From positions 1 through 27,988 of the forward strand of contig JADGJA010000244.1 of the NCBI GenBank assembly GCA_027596035.1: a DNA stretch of 27,988 nucleotides, in the 5' to 3' direction. The first letter of the stretch is position 1, and each line of letters begins with the position of its first letter. A program made the translations under genes and the position numbers. This DNA comes from Thoreauomyces humboldtii (lineage: Eukaryota > Chytridiomycota > Chytridiomycetes > Spizellomycetales > Powellomycetaceae). The notes under the pieces are model-generated. The model made no database searches. It was not told the origin of the DNA and was given only the letters and a program-made list of their open reading frames with translations. This document shows, in pieces, positions 20,538-27,988 of the stretch.

Positions 20538-22700
20538 TCACGCATTGTAGGCATGTGTCATCATCTTCCTGTAAACGGAATCCGATTGATCAGTCATGTT
20601 GGACAGGCGGCCGTGATAAAAGTATAACTCACTGAACGGCCATGAGCGCTTGATACCGAACGTCTGGATCGTCGTGAGTCATAAGCTGCATAACTTGAGT
20701 CTTCGCTCCTATTTCCTCGAGTGACCTATGTTCCAACTTAACCGTTAAGAAGGAAACTCCATCGTTCACCATCCACGATATAAGGCAGAGTCATCGCACC
20801 TCTTTCCGTTCGTCGCATATTTTACGTATTGGCCCACATCGTGCGCCGCGACAGCTAGCACAAGGGTCGATTTCGACGTTGCCACCAGCCGCGAGATCAG
20901 TCTAAATTCCTTTCGATGTCAGTCAAGCTCGAGTGTGCACAGATGCAGCGAGCATGTATACGAACCTTAGCAGCTCGCAATCTCGCTCGCTTAGTTTGTC
21001 GGCGTTTTGCTTCCAAAACTGTTCAGAGAGATGTGATGGCGACCACTCCAGCTTTCCGGACCGCACTTCTGCGTCATACTCTTCCCAAGTACTGCCGAAA
21101 CGCCGTAAGCTAAACTATGCCTCGGTCCTGTACTGTTCCATTTATCGTAGCCCACCTGAGATTGGCCACGTTTTTCGTCAGTTCTTCCCGGAGATACTGC
21201 AGGTCTTCCAGAATGTCTTCGTCGGACCACTTTCTTCCTGCCAGTGTATCGCAGAGGTTCAAGAGCTTGTTGCCGATCATCGCCGCCATATTTTCTTGCG
21301 CTGCTTTCAGCATCATGTTCTAGAAGGATCAAGAAGTCAGAATTGGTTATCGAACAGAAATGTAAGCGGGCCTTGACCTTAAACGTCGCGATGACTACTC
21401 GCGTAACTTTCTCCTTGATGGCTCCTTTGACAATCTCGATGAGGAGGGGTATCACGTCAAACTTCCTGCAGCGATATAAGATGACAGTCAACATCAGCTT
21501 GCGGCAGAAGTCGCTTGTGGCCCTACCTTTGAAAATCCGCCGCAATGTCCTTGATCAAAGTCAACAACCAAAGGATATTAATGACTTGGTACTGCATTTG
21601 AGCGTTTGGGGAACCTTTCTTCAAAATGTCTATAAGGCTAGCATTGTAAGGGTCAATACGCTAGTCAACAAAGTGCGCACACGGGTAGACCAGGCGTACC
21701 TCTGCACACCGTGGGGTGTCTGATAAAAGCGAAGACGATAGGCAGGGACTGAAAGGATGCTTTGCAAGTACTGTACTGCAATATCGACCACGTGGCTGTT
21801 TTGATTCTGAAGCTGAGCAGTAATCCAAACGAGAAGATCTGTAATGTCCGTCTCCGCTGCGGAGGTGCGCCTGCAACAGTGGATCCCCATCAGCAACAGC
21901 CCTGGAGAGAACCACGCTCCGAGAAACGTCGTACATGAGCAGGAATGTCAGGATCTTGGCGGATTTTAGCTGGATGTACTCGTCATCTTTCTTCAGCAGC
22001 CTAAGCACGATCCGCCGGTCAGTCCTTGCCATCTCTGCAAGACGATTCGCTGCTGCCCTTCTCACTTGAAGAACGGTCCATAAGGCAGAGATGGATCGCC
22101 TTTCTTTGCAGCGAGATCATATAGCACTTGCACACACTCTTTACTCTCTACCGAAGCGGTGGTGAGCAACATTACGTGATCTGGTCGGCCCGTCTTGATC
22201 CAGCATACCGGACAGCACATCATCAATCAATACCAAGATGTTTTGAATCGTGTCTGCCCTCACGAGTTTCTGGAGCAAGTTGATGAACAGATCCATGTAC
22301 TTTTCTCCAGCCTGCGGGCATGTCCGTCAGCAATATTCCACTGAGCCCCGTCCTGGGAAATGAACATGTACCTCGTTTAACGCGGCAGGAGGCGATTTTT
22401 CAAACTGACGGATCTGCGAGAGCTCCTCCTCGGTGATAAGGGAGGCGCGTTGGTATCCCTAACGCATCGACCGTTCGTATTAGATCATCGTACTTGTACA
22501 TGCCCTTCCACAGTGGATTTTCCACCAGGACCGCCGTCATAAACTTTGCGGAGCGTCTCCACCGTCCCTACCTCCCATGGGATTGTTCGCGCGCGAATGA
22601 CCACGGTCTGCTCTTCCAGGTACTTGTTGTGGCTCGCTACGATTGGCGCGTCAATGGAGACGCCGCCGTAGTCATCGGTAGGGGCAGGCTGAGTGGCCAT
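20538..22700 (-). CDS. VMA13: V-type proton ATPase subunit H
   Basis: Complement of join(20538..20568,20633..20725,20800..20901,20966..21091,21156..21319,21378..21465,21527..21637,21700..21870,21935..22000,22066..22147,22209..22311,22372..22458,22572..22700), 450 aa in 13 exons. Introns are 58-74 bp except the first at 113. Family landmarks: RARTIPWEGYQRA near the N-terminus, the ARM/HEAT helices (NQNSHVVDIAVQYL, MQYQVINILWLLTL), the EMM-type KAAQENMAAMIGNKLL helix, and the C-terminal WEEYDAEVRSGKLEWSP plus HDVGQYV and ending VQKMMTHAYNA. Subunit H couples V1 ATP hydrolysis to V0 and inhibits free V1. The junction at 22148..22208 was chosen over a 28-bp alternative because only it gives a normal intron and a family-like sequence. 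A longer form is possible: an ATG at 22869 with exon 22795..22869 joined to 22572..22715 adds 30 residues. Confidence 0.93.
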
Positions 22701-23194
22701 TATCGGATATGCCGACTGAAGAGTGAGTGTTGGAACGGTCACGACCGGACGCGGCAGAATCTCTTGGTAGAAGAGCGAAAGGAACTAGCCACACGCCGTC
22801 TTTATGGGCGATTGTCACAGCAACTGGGGTACCGGTAGGAATGTCAAGCGAGGAAAGGTTGACCGTCATGGCTTGATCGAAGGAGGAAGAGGGGTTGAGG
22901 GGTTAGGGTCAGACCTGTCATCTCTCTCAGGCTCCTCAGGCTCCCTGTCATCGCCGAGCATCGATTGCTACGTGGATCGAAGCGGTCAACCATCATATAT
23001 ATACGACACCATAACGTCGGCCGTCTTCAAGACCATCTGTGCCATCATTGACAGTGTGCTTCCGGTGTCCTTCTACAAGCCGTTTCGGAGACTCGTATAC
23101 ACTTCCTCGTCGCTCCCTACCGTTCGACTCACGGTCCGCCCACTACTATCCTCGTCACCAAAAACATAGACTATCACTCTCACGAGCGCGAGAA
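22701..23194. promoter_or_regulatory. Divergent promoter interval between VMA13 and VPS29
   Basis: These 494 bp separate the starts of the minus-strand VMA13 and plus-strand VPS29. Part (22701-22869) may be an additional VMA13 exon and a 79-bp intron. The half next to VPS29 is C/T-rich with a GGATCGAAGCGG and a TATATATACG element near 22997, about 200 bp upstream of the VPS29 ATG. No other gene is visible. Confidence 0.45.
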
Positions 23195-23776
23195 ATGTTA
23201 GTGCTAGCGATCGGCGATTTTCATGTTCCACATCGGGCCGTGGATCTTCCAGCAAAGTTCAAGCGTCTTCTCGTTCCCGGCAAGATTCAGCAGATCCTCT
23301 GTACGGGCAATCTGACGTCCCGCGAGACACTCGATTACCTCCGCACCGTCTCTTCAGACATCCTTCTCGTCAAGGGTGACATGGACGAGAGCATCACCCC
23401 TTCGGCTCCCATCTCCCGCGTCGTCACACACGGTCCTCTGAGGATCGGTCTCGTCCACGGTCACACCGTGGTCCCTTGGGCAGACCCAAGGGCGTTGGGG
23501 ATTCTCGCAAGGGAGATGGACGTGGACGTCCTCATCTGCGGTCACTCTCACAAGTTCGAGGCTTTTGAACACGAAGGGAGGTTCTTTTGCCTGCCCGGGA
23601 GTGCCACGGGAGCCTTTTCAAGTGCAAAGGGTGCGGACGGCGCACCAGCTGGAACGGAGACGACACCGAGCTTCGTACTGATGGACGTGCAGGGTCCGAC
23701 TGTGGTGCTCTACGTCTATGCGTTGGTGGACGGGGAAGTGAGGGTCGAAAAGCTGGATTACACGAAAAAAGTGTAG
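23195..23776 (+). CDS. VPS29: Retromer subunit VPS29 (metallophosphatase fold)
   Basis: Single exon, 193 aa. The sequence shows the complete Vps29 fold signature in order: MLVLAIGDFHVPHR, a KIQQILCTGNL segment, LVKGDMDE, IGLVHGHTVVPW, the CGHSHKFEAFEHEGRFFCLPGSATGAF block and the C-terminal FVLMDVQGPTVVLYVY strand. Vps29 binds Vps35 in the retromer complex on endosomes, which returns cargo receptors from the endosome to the Golgi; the phosphatase-like site is not thought to be catalytic. A short Gly/Ala/Thr insertion (AKGADGAPAGTET) sits before the final strand, as in several fungi. The start is the ATG whose product begins with the family-typical MLVLAIGD. Confidence 0.96.
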   Translation: MLVLAIGDFHVPHRAVDLPAKFKRLLVPGKIQQILCTGNLTSRETLDYLRTVSSDILLVKGDMDESITPSAPISRVVTHGPLRIGLVHGHTVVPWADPRALGILAREMDVDVLICGHSHKFEAFEHEGRFFCLPGSATGAFSSAKGADGAPAGTETTPSFVLMDVQGPTVVLYVYALVDGEVRVEKLDYTKKV

Positions 23777-23977
23777 CGGCCGACACTCCTCTCCATTACC
23801 ATTCTCTTTTGAACGGCCTCAATATACACAAACCCACGGGCCTCGTCTCGTGAATCCCAAGGATCTACGGCGAGTCCCCGAGTTTCGATTCATCGAAATC
23901 ACTTCTCTCGCACGGCAAGAGGGTGGATGTCATGGGAGTGAAACACTTCCCAGGGAAACTGAGTCCCGCCCGATCGA
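23777..23977. terminator. Convergent 3' ends of VPS29 and the NC2-beta gene
   Basis: This 201-bp interval between two convergent stop codons must hold both 3' UTRs and cleavage sites. An AATATACAC element lies at about 23820. I see no gene. Confidence 0.4.
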
Positions 23978-24685
23978 CTACCAATTTGTATCCGAGCTCT
24001 CCGGAACATAGACCGAATCTTTCGAGTTGAGACGTTCCCGGGCTTTCGCAAACATGGCGGCCTGCATCTCCTCGAGCTCCTCTGGCGTGTATCCCGTATC
24101 CTTCTTTTTTAGCCCTTTTGTCCGTTCCTGAAAGTTGGATGCATCAGCTCCTACGTTCGCCGTTTATCATCCTGCTTCACTTGATGCCCACCTCCGTTGA
24201 CTTTGTGTGCTCCGTATACGCCTCTTGAACTTCTGGTACATATTCGTCGAAGCCCAGCTCCTGCAACGCCTTGATGACATGTTCTCCAGCTATCGTCTTT
24301 TTGGCCTCCTTCTCGCACTGCTCGTTGGCTTGAGTGGATATCAAGTGAATGAACTCTGGGAATGGGAACAACCGCGGTGATCAGAGCGGGTTCCTTCACC
24401 AGTGTTTCGGGAGTCTTTCGTACCTACGCAGCACTCTGCAATGAGGTCTCGCGTCTCCTTTGCGCACACAATATCCGAAGGCATCATCTCGTGAATCAGC
24501 TTTGCTACGGTTGCTGGGAAATTGTAGCGTTGGTGTGAGTATTTGGGAAAAAAATACAGAATGCCACACGGCCCACTGCAATGCAGGTAGGCTTTGGTTT
24601 TCCAACATAAGTAGGGGCAACGTCTACCTTTGGGCAGTGACAAGTCCTCTTCCGGAGCTCCACCACTCGTCTCGTAGTCATCCAT
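23978..24685 (-). CDS. NCB2: Negative cofactor 2 beta (NC2-beta/Dr1) histone-fold repressor
   Basis: Complement of join(23978..24127,24192..24355,24424..24513,24628..24685), 153 aa, three introns (64, 68 and 114 bp). The product has the histone fold of NC2-beta: LSLPKATVAKLIHEMMP, ETRDLIAECCVEFIHLIS, NEQCEKEAKKTIAGEHVIKAL and GFDEYVPEV. The C-terminal tail is the charged helix with GLKKKDTGYTPEELEEMQAAMFAKAR. With NC2-alpha it clamps TBP on promoter DNA and blocks TFIIA/TFIIB entry. Length is close to yeast Ncb2 (146 aa). The middle donor is at 24423 (GTACG) rather than four bases upstream, because only that one keeps the phase with the FIHLIS exon. Confidence 0.94.
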
Positions 24686-24873
24686 TGGCGACGGTATATT
24701 AGAAGAATGTTACAAGTTCTTCTTGGCTTGTTCTGGGGATGCTCTTTGCATTGCACCTCGAAAAATGGCCAGGGCTCAAATGCTCAGGACCCGCGTTCGA
24801 CAGGGTGGCAGCGTTGTTCCTTGAAGGTGTGGTACCATAAAACCCCTCCCAATTTTCCCGTTACGATTTCACC
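24686..24873. promoter_or_regulatory. Promoter interval between NC2-beta and the Ser/Arg-rich ORF
   Basis: This 188-bp stretch lies between a host gene start on the minus strand and the first ORF of the intron-less right-hand block. A CCATAAAACC motif at about 24835-24844, some 30-40 bp before the ATG, is TATA-like. If the block is an insertion, its left edge may lie here. Confidence 0.4.
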
Positions 24874-25383
24874 ATGGTAGCGGCACATATTGAGATTGAC
24901 GTAGGGAAAGATAAGGTAGTGGCGACTGCTGCCCCGTATCGCATCAGCATGAGCAATGTGGAAGTAGAGGAGCAAACGCCACCGGCGGTACGTGTGGACA
25001 TTCCCGAACGCAAGCGCCAGGATGCGGTCGACTCGGATGGAAGTGATTATACGTTTCTCGCCGATCCTAAGAAGCTCACAGCCCCAAAAGAGATCGCGGT
25101 TCCCGTGTCGTCGGCGCCAGTCAAAGAGACGGATGAGCATCACAATTCAGATGGCGATTCGGGACGATCGCGTCACACAGCCCACAGCTGGAAGAGCCGT
25201 CACAGTAGCGGGTCCCACAGGACCCACGTTTCGGCTCGTAGCAGACGCAGCGGACGGAGCGAGTACCATTCTCGCTACAGTATGCCCGAAAACAGACAGG
25301 CTGGTGGAGGTTCGTCCTCCTCACCCCCGATTGTGAATACGTTCTCTCCAGCGGCCTGTTTTCAAGAAGGACGCACGCAATGA
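24874..25383 (+). CDS. Ser/Arg/His-rich protein of unknown function, giant-virus-like by appearance
   Basis: Intron-less 169-aa ORF. Residues 1-60 are mixed and acidic (IEIDVGKDK, VRVDIPERKR), followed by DYTFLADPKKL and then a long Ser/Arg/His-rich disordered part (about 85-140) with a GGGSSSSPP stretch. A short acidic half, an F-L-x-PKK motif and an S/R-rich linker before an REK-LL helix recall a group of large DNA virus proteins annotated DUF5767. That is recollection, not a search, and low-complexity sequence can mimic it. The expected REK-LL helix is in the overlapping next ORF (25380-25571) in another frame, so the original gene may have been broken. No host fungal family is recognised. 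Confidence 0.5.
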   Translation: MVAAHIEIDVGKDKVVATAAPYRISMSNVEVEEQTPPAVRVDIPERKRQDAVDSDGSDYTFLADPKKLTAPKEIAVPVSSAPVKETDEHHNSDGDSGRSRHTAHSWKSRHSSGSHRTHVSARSRRSGRSEYHSRYSMPENRQAGGGSSSSPPIVNTFSPAACFQEGRTQ

Positions 25384-25571
25384 CGGAGGCCGACATCCGT
25401 CGCGAGAAGAGCTACCTGTTGCAGCAGTACCTGTTGCAGCAGTACCAGACGAAGAACCGTGACACACCCGAGGGAAGGCGAAATTGGGATAATAGACATC
25501 GTCCTCCGTCCAAATATTTCCCAAAACACGTTCGATGTGCTGTGCAAAGCAAGGCAGAAGGCGAGTTATAG
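25380..25571 (+). CDS. Small ORF with REKSYLL helix, overlapping the upstream ORF by ATGA
   Basis: 63-aa ORF whose ATG (25380-25382) overlaps the TGA of the upstream ORF (25381-25383). It opens with MTEADIRREKSYLLQQY, a helical motif that would suit the C-terminal part of the upstream protein if the frame were continuous. A perfect 15-bp tandem duplication (LLQQY twice) follows, then a basic tail without recognised features. It is either a translationally coupled small ORF or the frameshifted, degraded 3' part of the same gene. I favour the second. No restored joined protein is attempted. Confidence 0.35.
   Translation: MTEADIRREKSYLLQQYLLQQYQTKNRDTPEGRRNWDNRHRPPSKYFPKHVRCAVQSKAEGEL
25416..25445 (+). 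repeat. Perfect 15-bp tandem duplication (CTGTTGCAGCAGTAC x2)
   Basis: Two identical adjacent 15-mers lie inside the small ORF and encode LLQQY twice. A multiple of three keeps the frame. This looks like a recent slippage event. Confidence 0.9.
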
Positions 25572-25659
25572 TTACCAAAGGGAACGAATGTATTTTCGCA
25601 AATGAGGGGATCCAATCCTTCTCTGATGACCTGTTGGCACCGAACTTCGGCCAGCTGAA

Positions 25660-26775
25660 CTACGGGCGACACGGGAGCACCCTCGGCTCCTTGATGACAG
25701 CCTGCTCGATCAGGTCCGGTTGGTCTTGTCGATCAACGAAAGCACGCATCACGCCCAAAGGATATTCGGTAATAAAAAGTCCGGTATCAACCTTGCTTTG
25801 ACCAGCAAAGCGTCCGTTCTCGAATCGAATATTGCGCTGCTCCATCCATTTTCGATTTGGCTCGATGTGGGGTGTGGGATCTTGGAAGTGTGTCAAGCAG
25901 TTGAGCACTTCCGCAGATCCTCGTTTGATGGCGTCGGTCCACCAGGTAGGAAGAAACAGCGGGTGTTCTCCATGCCCGTTGTTGTTGTTATCGCGTAGCA
26001 GTGCAGCGAGAGCGAGACAGTCGTTGTGTGCAACAGCATAGTAGTGGACTGCGTTTTTGTGCTCAACCATACCAGCCTCGACAAGGAGACTGATGATGCA
26101 GCAGTGGAGTTGCTTCCGATTCAGGAAGAACTCGTCCCAGTGGCAAAGATCGGGGTAGTCTTGTAGCAGCTGCTTGACAGTTTCGACGTCGTGCGTGGTA
26201 CCGATGAAGTCGACAATTTGCTTGCGGCGAGCTTTGATGTCGATATTGTCAGCTGCGAATCGCTCCAGTATGGGATTGAGGGCCATTGTCTGGGATGGTG
26301 GATGATGTGTTGGGATGTCTGACTCAGAGGAGAGAACAAAATCTGATGGAGAATGAAGTACATCCATGAAGGACTCGCGGGTCATCCTAGCTTCCTGTTT
26401 CCACCGGTGCTCTTCCATGAGCTCAAGAAAAGCTGTTGTTTTGGGAATGCGGGTACGGGTTTCCACATAGCGCAAAGCCGTAACATAGTCCCATTCCGCG
26501 CGTAGGTCCATGAGCTCCTCCAGTAAAATCAAGCGGTCATCCTGCTCGAAGTCATCTGAGTCAGTCCCGGACGAGCTCGATGTTGACGTCAAGGAGGTGA
26601 GAGAGCTCAAGGAGGTGAGAGAGCTCAAGCTGGACAGACTAGTCTCGTCGGTGTCGTCGGTGTCGTCGGACACGCTCGTGGCAAACGATGCGCTCGTGGC
26701 GCTCTCGGGCGAAGAGTCGATGGCGAGAAGCTGGTGTCCCACTCTCTCGATATCAGCAGAGATGCGGTTCAACAA
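25660..26775 (-). CDS. Acidic Ser-rich, ankyrin-like protein of unknown function
   Basis: Open frame of 371 codons without introns and without an ATG at its 5' end: the open stretch begins after a TGA and the first possible initiator is TTG. An in-frame ATG lies at the MDLRAEW segment, and another at the MALNPILERF segment (about residue 163). Residues about 20-75 are an Asp/Ser/Thr low-complexity stretch with repeated SSLTSLSS units. The central helical part includes LILLEELMDLRAEWDYV. The second half has VETVKQLLQDYP, HCCIISLLVEAGMVEHKNAVHYYAVAHND and similar helix pairs reminiscent of degenerate ankyrin repeats, then KWMEQRNIRFENGRFAGQ. I cannot assign a function. The missing start, low-complexity expansion and position beside a broken gene suggest a non-host or decaying gene. 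It is convergent with the small ORF to its left. Confidence 0.5.
   Translation of the reverse strand: MLNRISADIERVGHQLLAIDSSPESATSASFATSVSDDTDDTDETSLSSLSSLTSLSSLTSLTSTSSSSGTDSDDFEQDDRLILLEELMDLRAEWDYVTALRYVETRTRIPKTTAFLELMEEHRWKQEARMTRESFMDVLHSPSDFVLSSESDIPTHHPPSQTMALNPILERFAADNIDIKARRKQIVDFIGTTHDVETVKQLLQDYPDLCHWDEFFLNRKQLHCCIISLLVEAGMVEHKNAVHYYAVAHNDCLALAALLRDNNNNGHGEHPLFLPTWWTDAIKRGSAEVLNCLTHFQDPTPHIEPNRKWMEQRNIRFENGRFAGQSKVDTGLFITEYPLGVMRAFVDRQDQPDLIEQAVIKEPRVLPCRP
26591..26626. repeat. Two perfect 18-bp tandem units in the Ser-rich segment
   Basis: The 18-mer AAGGAGGTGAGAGAGCTC occurs twice in immediate succession (26591-26608 and 26609-26626). On the minus strand it encodes a repeated SSLTSL unit. 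GTCGGT/GTC repeats follow at about 26648-26672. Slippage in a low-complexity coding region explains it. Confidence 0.85.
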
Positions 26776-27005
26776 CTTTCAACGTTTGGTGATCTTTGGC
26801 ATCTTTGTGGCAGCCGCTAGGAATGCACATATGGAATCGGACGAGGTTCGGTAAAGGAAGCGGCGAGCATGCGGTCTCCAAGTTTCGCTCCTGATGTAGC
26901 TCGCGAGCTGTACATTTTGGCAAGTCCCTGGGACTGTACAGTCGCAAAATTATGCTACAAGAGACGAGCCGAGATATAGCTTCCCCAGCATGAACAGTGC
27001 CATCG
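26776..27005. other. Interval between the ankyrin-like ORF and the AAA+ remnant
   Basis: No supportable gene. The 230 bp would carry divergent upstream regions for the minus-strand ankyrin-like ORF and the plus-strand AAA+ gene. If the ankyrin-like gene has a missing first exon, it should lie here on the minus strand, but I find no convincing splice signals. Confidence 0.4.
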
Positions 27006-27988
27006 ATGCATCCCTCATCCAAACTCAATCGCTTCCTCCCTTCGGCTTCGCTCGTAATGGTGACAGCCACAGTCACCCCCGACTTTGTGGACGATGGACG
27101 CCTAGATGGAGGCCGAAGTCAAGGAAGTCCTCTGGGTCTACGAGCCGGGCAACTGGAGGGCTGATTCGCGTCTCTATAAGGCTGTGAAGCACTCTACCTT
27201 CGAGAACCTGATCCTCGAATCCAACCTCAAAAACATCTTCTCGTCGCGAGCTTGATCATTTCTTCCGCCTCTCGGGAAATGTACGCAGAGTGCGAGATCC
27301 CCTGGAAGCGCAGCTTCCTGCTGTCGGGTCCGCCAGGAAACGGAAAGACGCACCTCGTCAAGTCCATCTTCAACCACTTCCACGCCACCCCCGGCGCTCC
27401 AGGACGTGACGGTCCTCTACGTCAAAGCGTTCGTCGCCCGTGGTGGGCCGGACGAGTACCAGATCAGCGACGTCTTCAAGCGAGCTCGGAACCGTCCGTC
27501 GCTGCTGATCTTCGAAGACATCGACTCTCTGATCACCAAGAACAACCGTTCCTTCTACCTCGACGAGGTGGACGGTCTGGCCGCCGACACGGGAATCGTC
27601 ATTCTGGCCACCACCAATCACCCCGAGTCGCTCGATTCAGCAATCCGCGATCGACCCAGCTGATTTGACAGCAAGGTTCGAACTTGCCAGATGCCTCGCA
27701 ACGGCAGCAACAGCTGGCGTTTATCAAGGCGTGGTCCGACAGCAAGAAGGTGGAGCTGCAGATCCACAATAAGACGGGCACGACGCATCGCGGCGGACGA
27801 AATGACCGGATCCTTCTCGTTTGCGTACCTCAAGGGACTGATGCTAGTGGCTAAAATTCGGCGTATACAGACCAAGTCCGTCGACGAAGTTGGAACGACT
27901 CCGTTCAAAGATACTTTGGTCGAGCAGGCGCAGGTCCTCAGGGAGCACATTGCCAAGAACAAGGAGCTGGACGAGGTGACGAAGAAGG
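27006..27988 (+). pseudogene. AAA+ ATPase with multiple +1 frame changes and an in-frame TGA; runs off the window
   Basis: Homology to fungal AAA+ P-loop ATPases is clear but split over several frames. In order: [29 protein letters not shown] (Walker A, about 27298-27355), [18 protein letters not shown] (Walker B), the sensor-1 stretch [12 protein letters not shown], the RPS-stop-FD region and a C-terminal GSFSFAYLKGLML. The frame moves +1 near 27104, 27243, 27270, 27402, 27676, 27681 and 27789. Between two shifts the conserved Arg of RPSRFD is replaced by TGA (27661-27663). No splice pairs explain the shifts, because the homology is continuous across each. All shifts go the same way, which fits inserted single bases, from decay or from poor contig-end sequence. 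The 3' end is beyond the window. The gene upstream is intron-less, unlike most neighbours. Starting at the ATG at 27006 is a guess. Confidence 0.75.

Noticed and set aside
22180..22208. 28-bp intron in VMA13 with an earlier acceptor
   Set aside because: It is far below the smallest intron seen here (57 bp). The 61-bp alternative has a plausible branch region and a better family match.
27006..27988. Programmed +1 frameshifting in the AAA+ gene
   Set aside because: The seven shift sites share no common codon, stop or slippery heptamer, and programmed genes rarely use more than one or two shifts.

Overview
The window reads as nuclear DNA of a fungus. Genes lie on both strands, most are cut by short GT-AG introns (57 to about 120 bp, mostly 58-80), and the products are typical fungal or eukaryotic housekeeping proteins (a PPG1-type phosphatase, TRM9, VMA13, VPS29, NC2-beta, sphingosine-1-phosphate lyase). 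A cytochrome b5/acyl-CoA dehydrogenase fusion, a secreted dibasic-repeat precursor and a small secreted protein also point to fungi. A chytrid or other early-diverging lineage is possible, helped by a MacB/LolD-like soluble ABC ATPase, but I cannot fix the phylum. The odd length, a 10-G run at base 1 and a frame-damaged gene at the right edge suggest a whole contig.

Layout. 1-1394: no convincing gene, a few short direct repeats. 1395-5510 (+): large KH-SAM RNA-binding protein. 5738-6497 (-): small secreted, membrane- or GPI-anchored protein. 6778-8262 (-) and 8718-9755 (+): divergent PPG1-like phosphatase and TRM9 tRNA methyltransferase. 9861-11040 (-) and 11226-13177 (+): divergent proline iminopeptidase and MacB/LolD-like ABC ATPase. 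13178-14479: a tandemly duplicated exon-plus-intron module, perhaps a small spliced gene. 14480-16307 (-): cytochrome b5-ACAD fusion. 16789-17598 (-): secreted Ala/Thr-rich precursor with regularly spaced Arg-Arg sites. 18326-20298 (-): sphingosine-1-phosphate lyase. 20538-22700 (-): V-ATPase subunit H, 13 exons. 23195-23776 (+): VPS29. 23978-24685 (-): NC2-beta.

The right end (24.8-28.0 kb) differs. It has no detectable introns: a Ser/Arg-rich ORF plus an overlapping small ORF that recall nucleocytoplasmic large DNA virus proteins, an acidic Ser-rich ankyrin-like ORF without an obvious ATG start, and an AAA+ ATPase whose reading frame moves by +1 about seven times and carries an in-frame TGA. 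This may be a decaying insertion, a decaying host gene next to one, or poor contig-end sequence.

The host genes do not form a pathway cluster. VMA13 and VPS29 are a divergent pair, both linked to endosome/vacuole function, and PPG1/TRM9 and PIP/ABC are also divergent pairs. The most interesting candidates are the dibasic-repeat precursor (16.8-17.6 kb), the intron-less block at 24.8-28 kb, and the duplicated exon module near 13.6-14.0 kb. Exon joins were derived by eye from splice signals, reading phase and family conservation.
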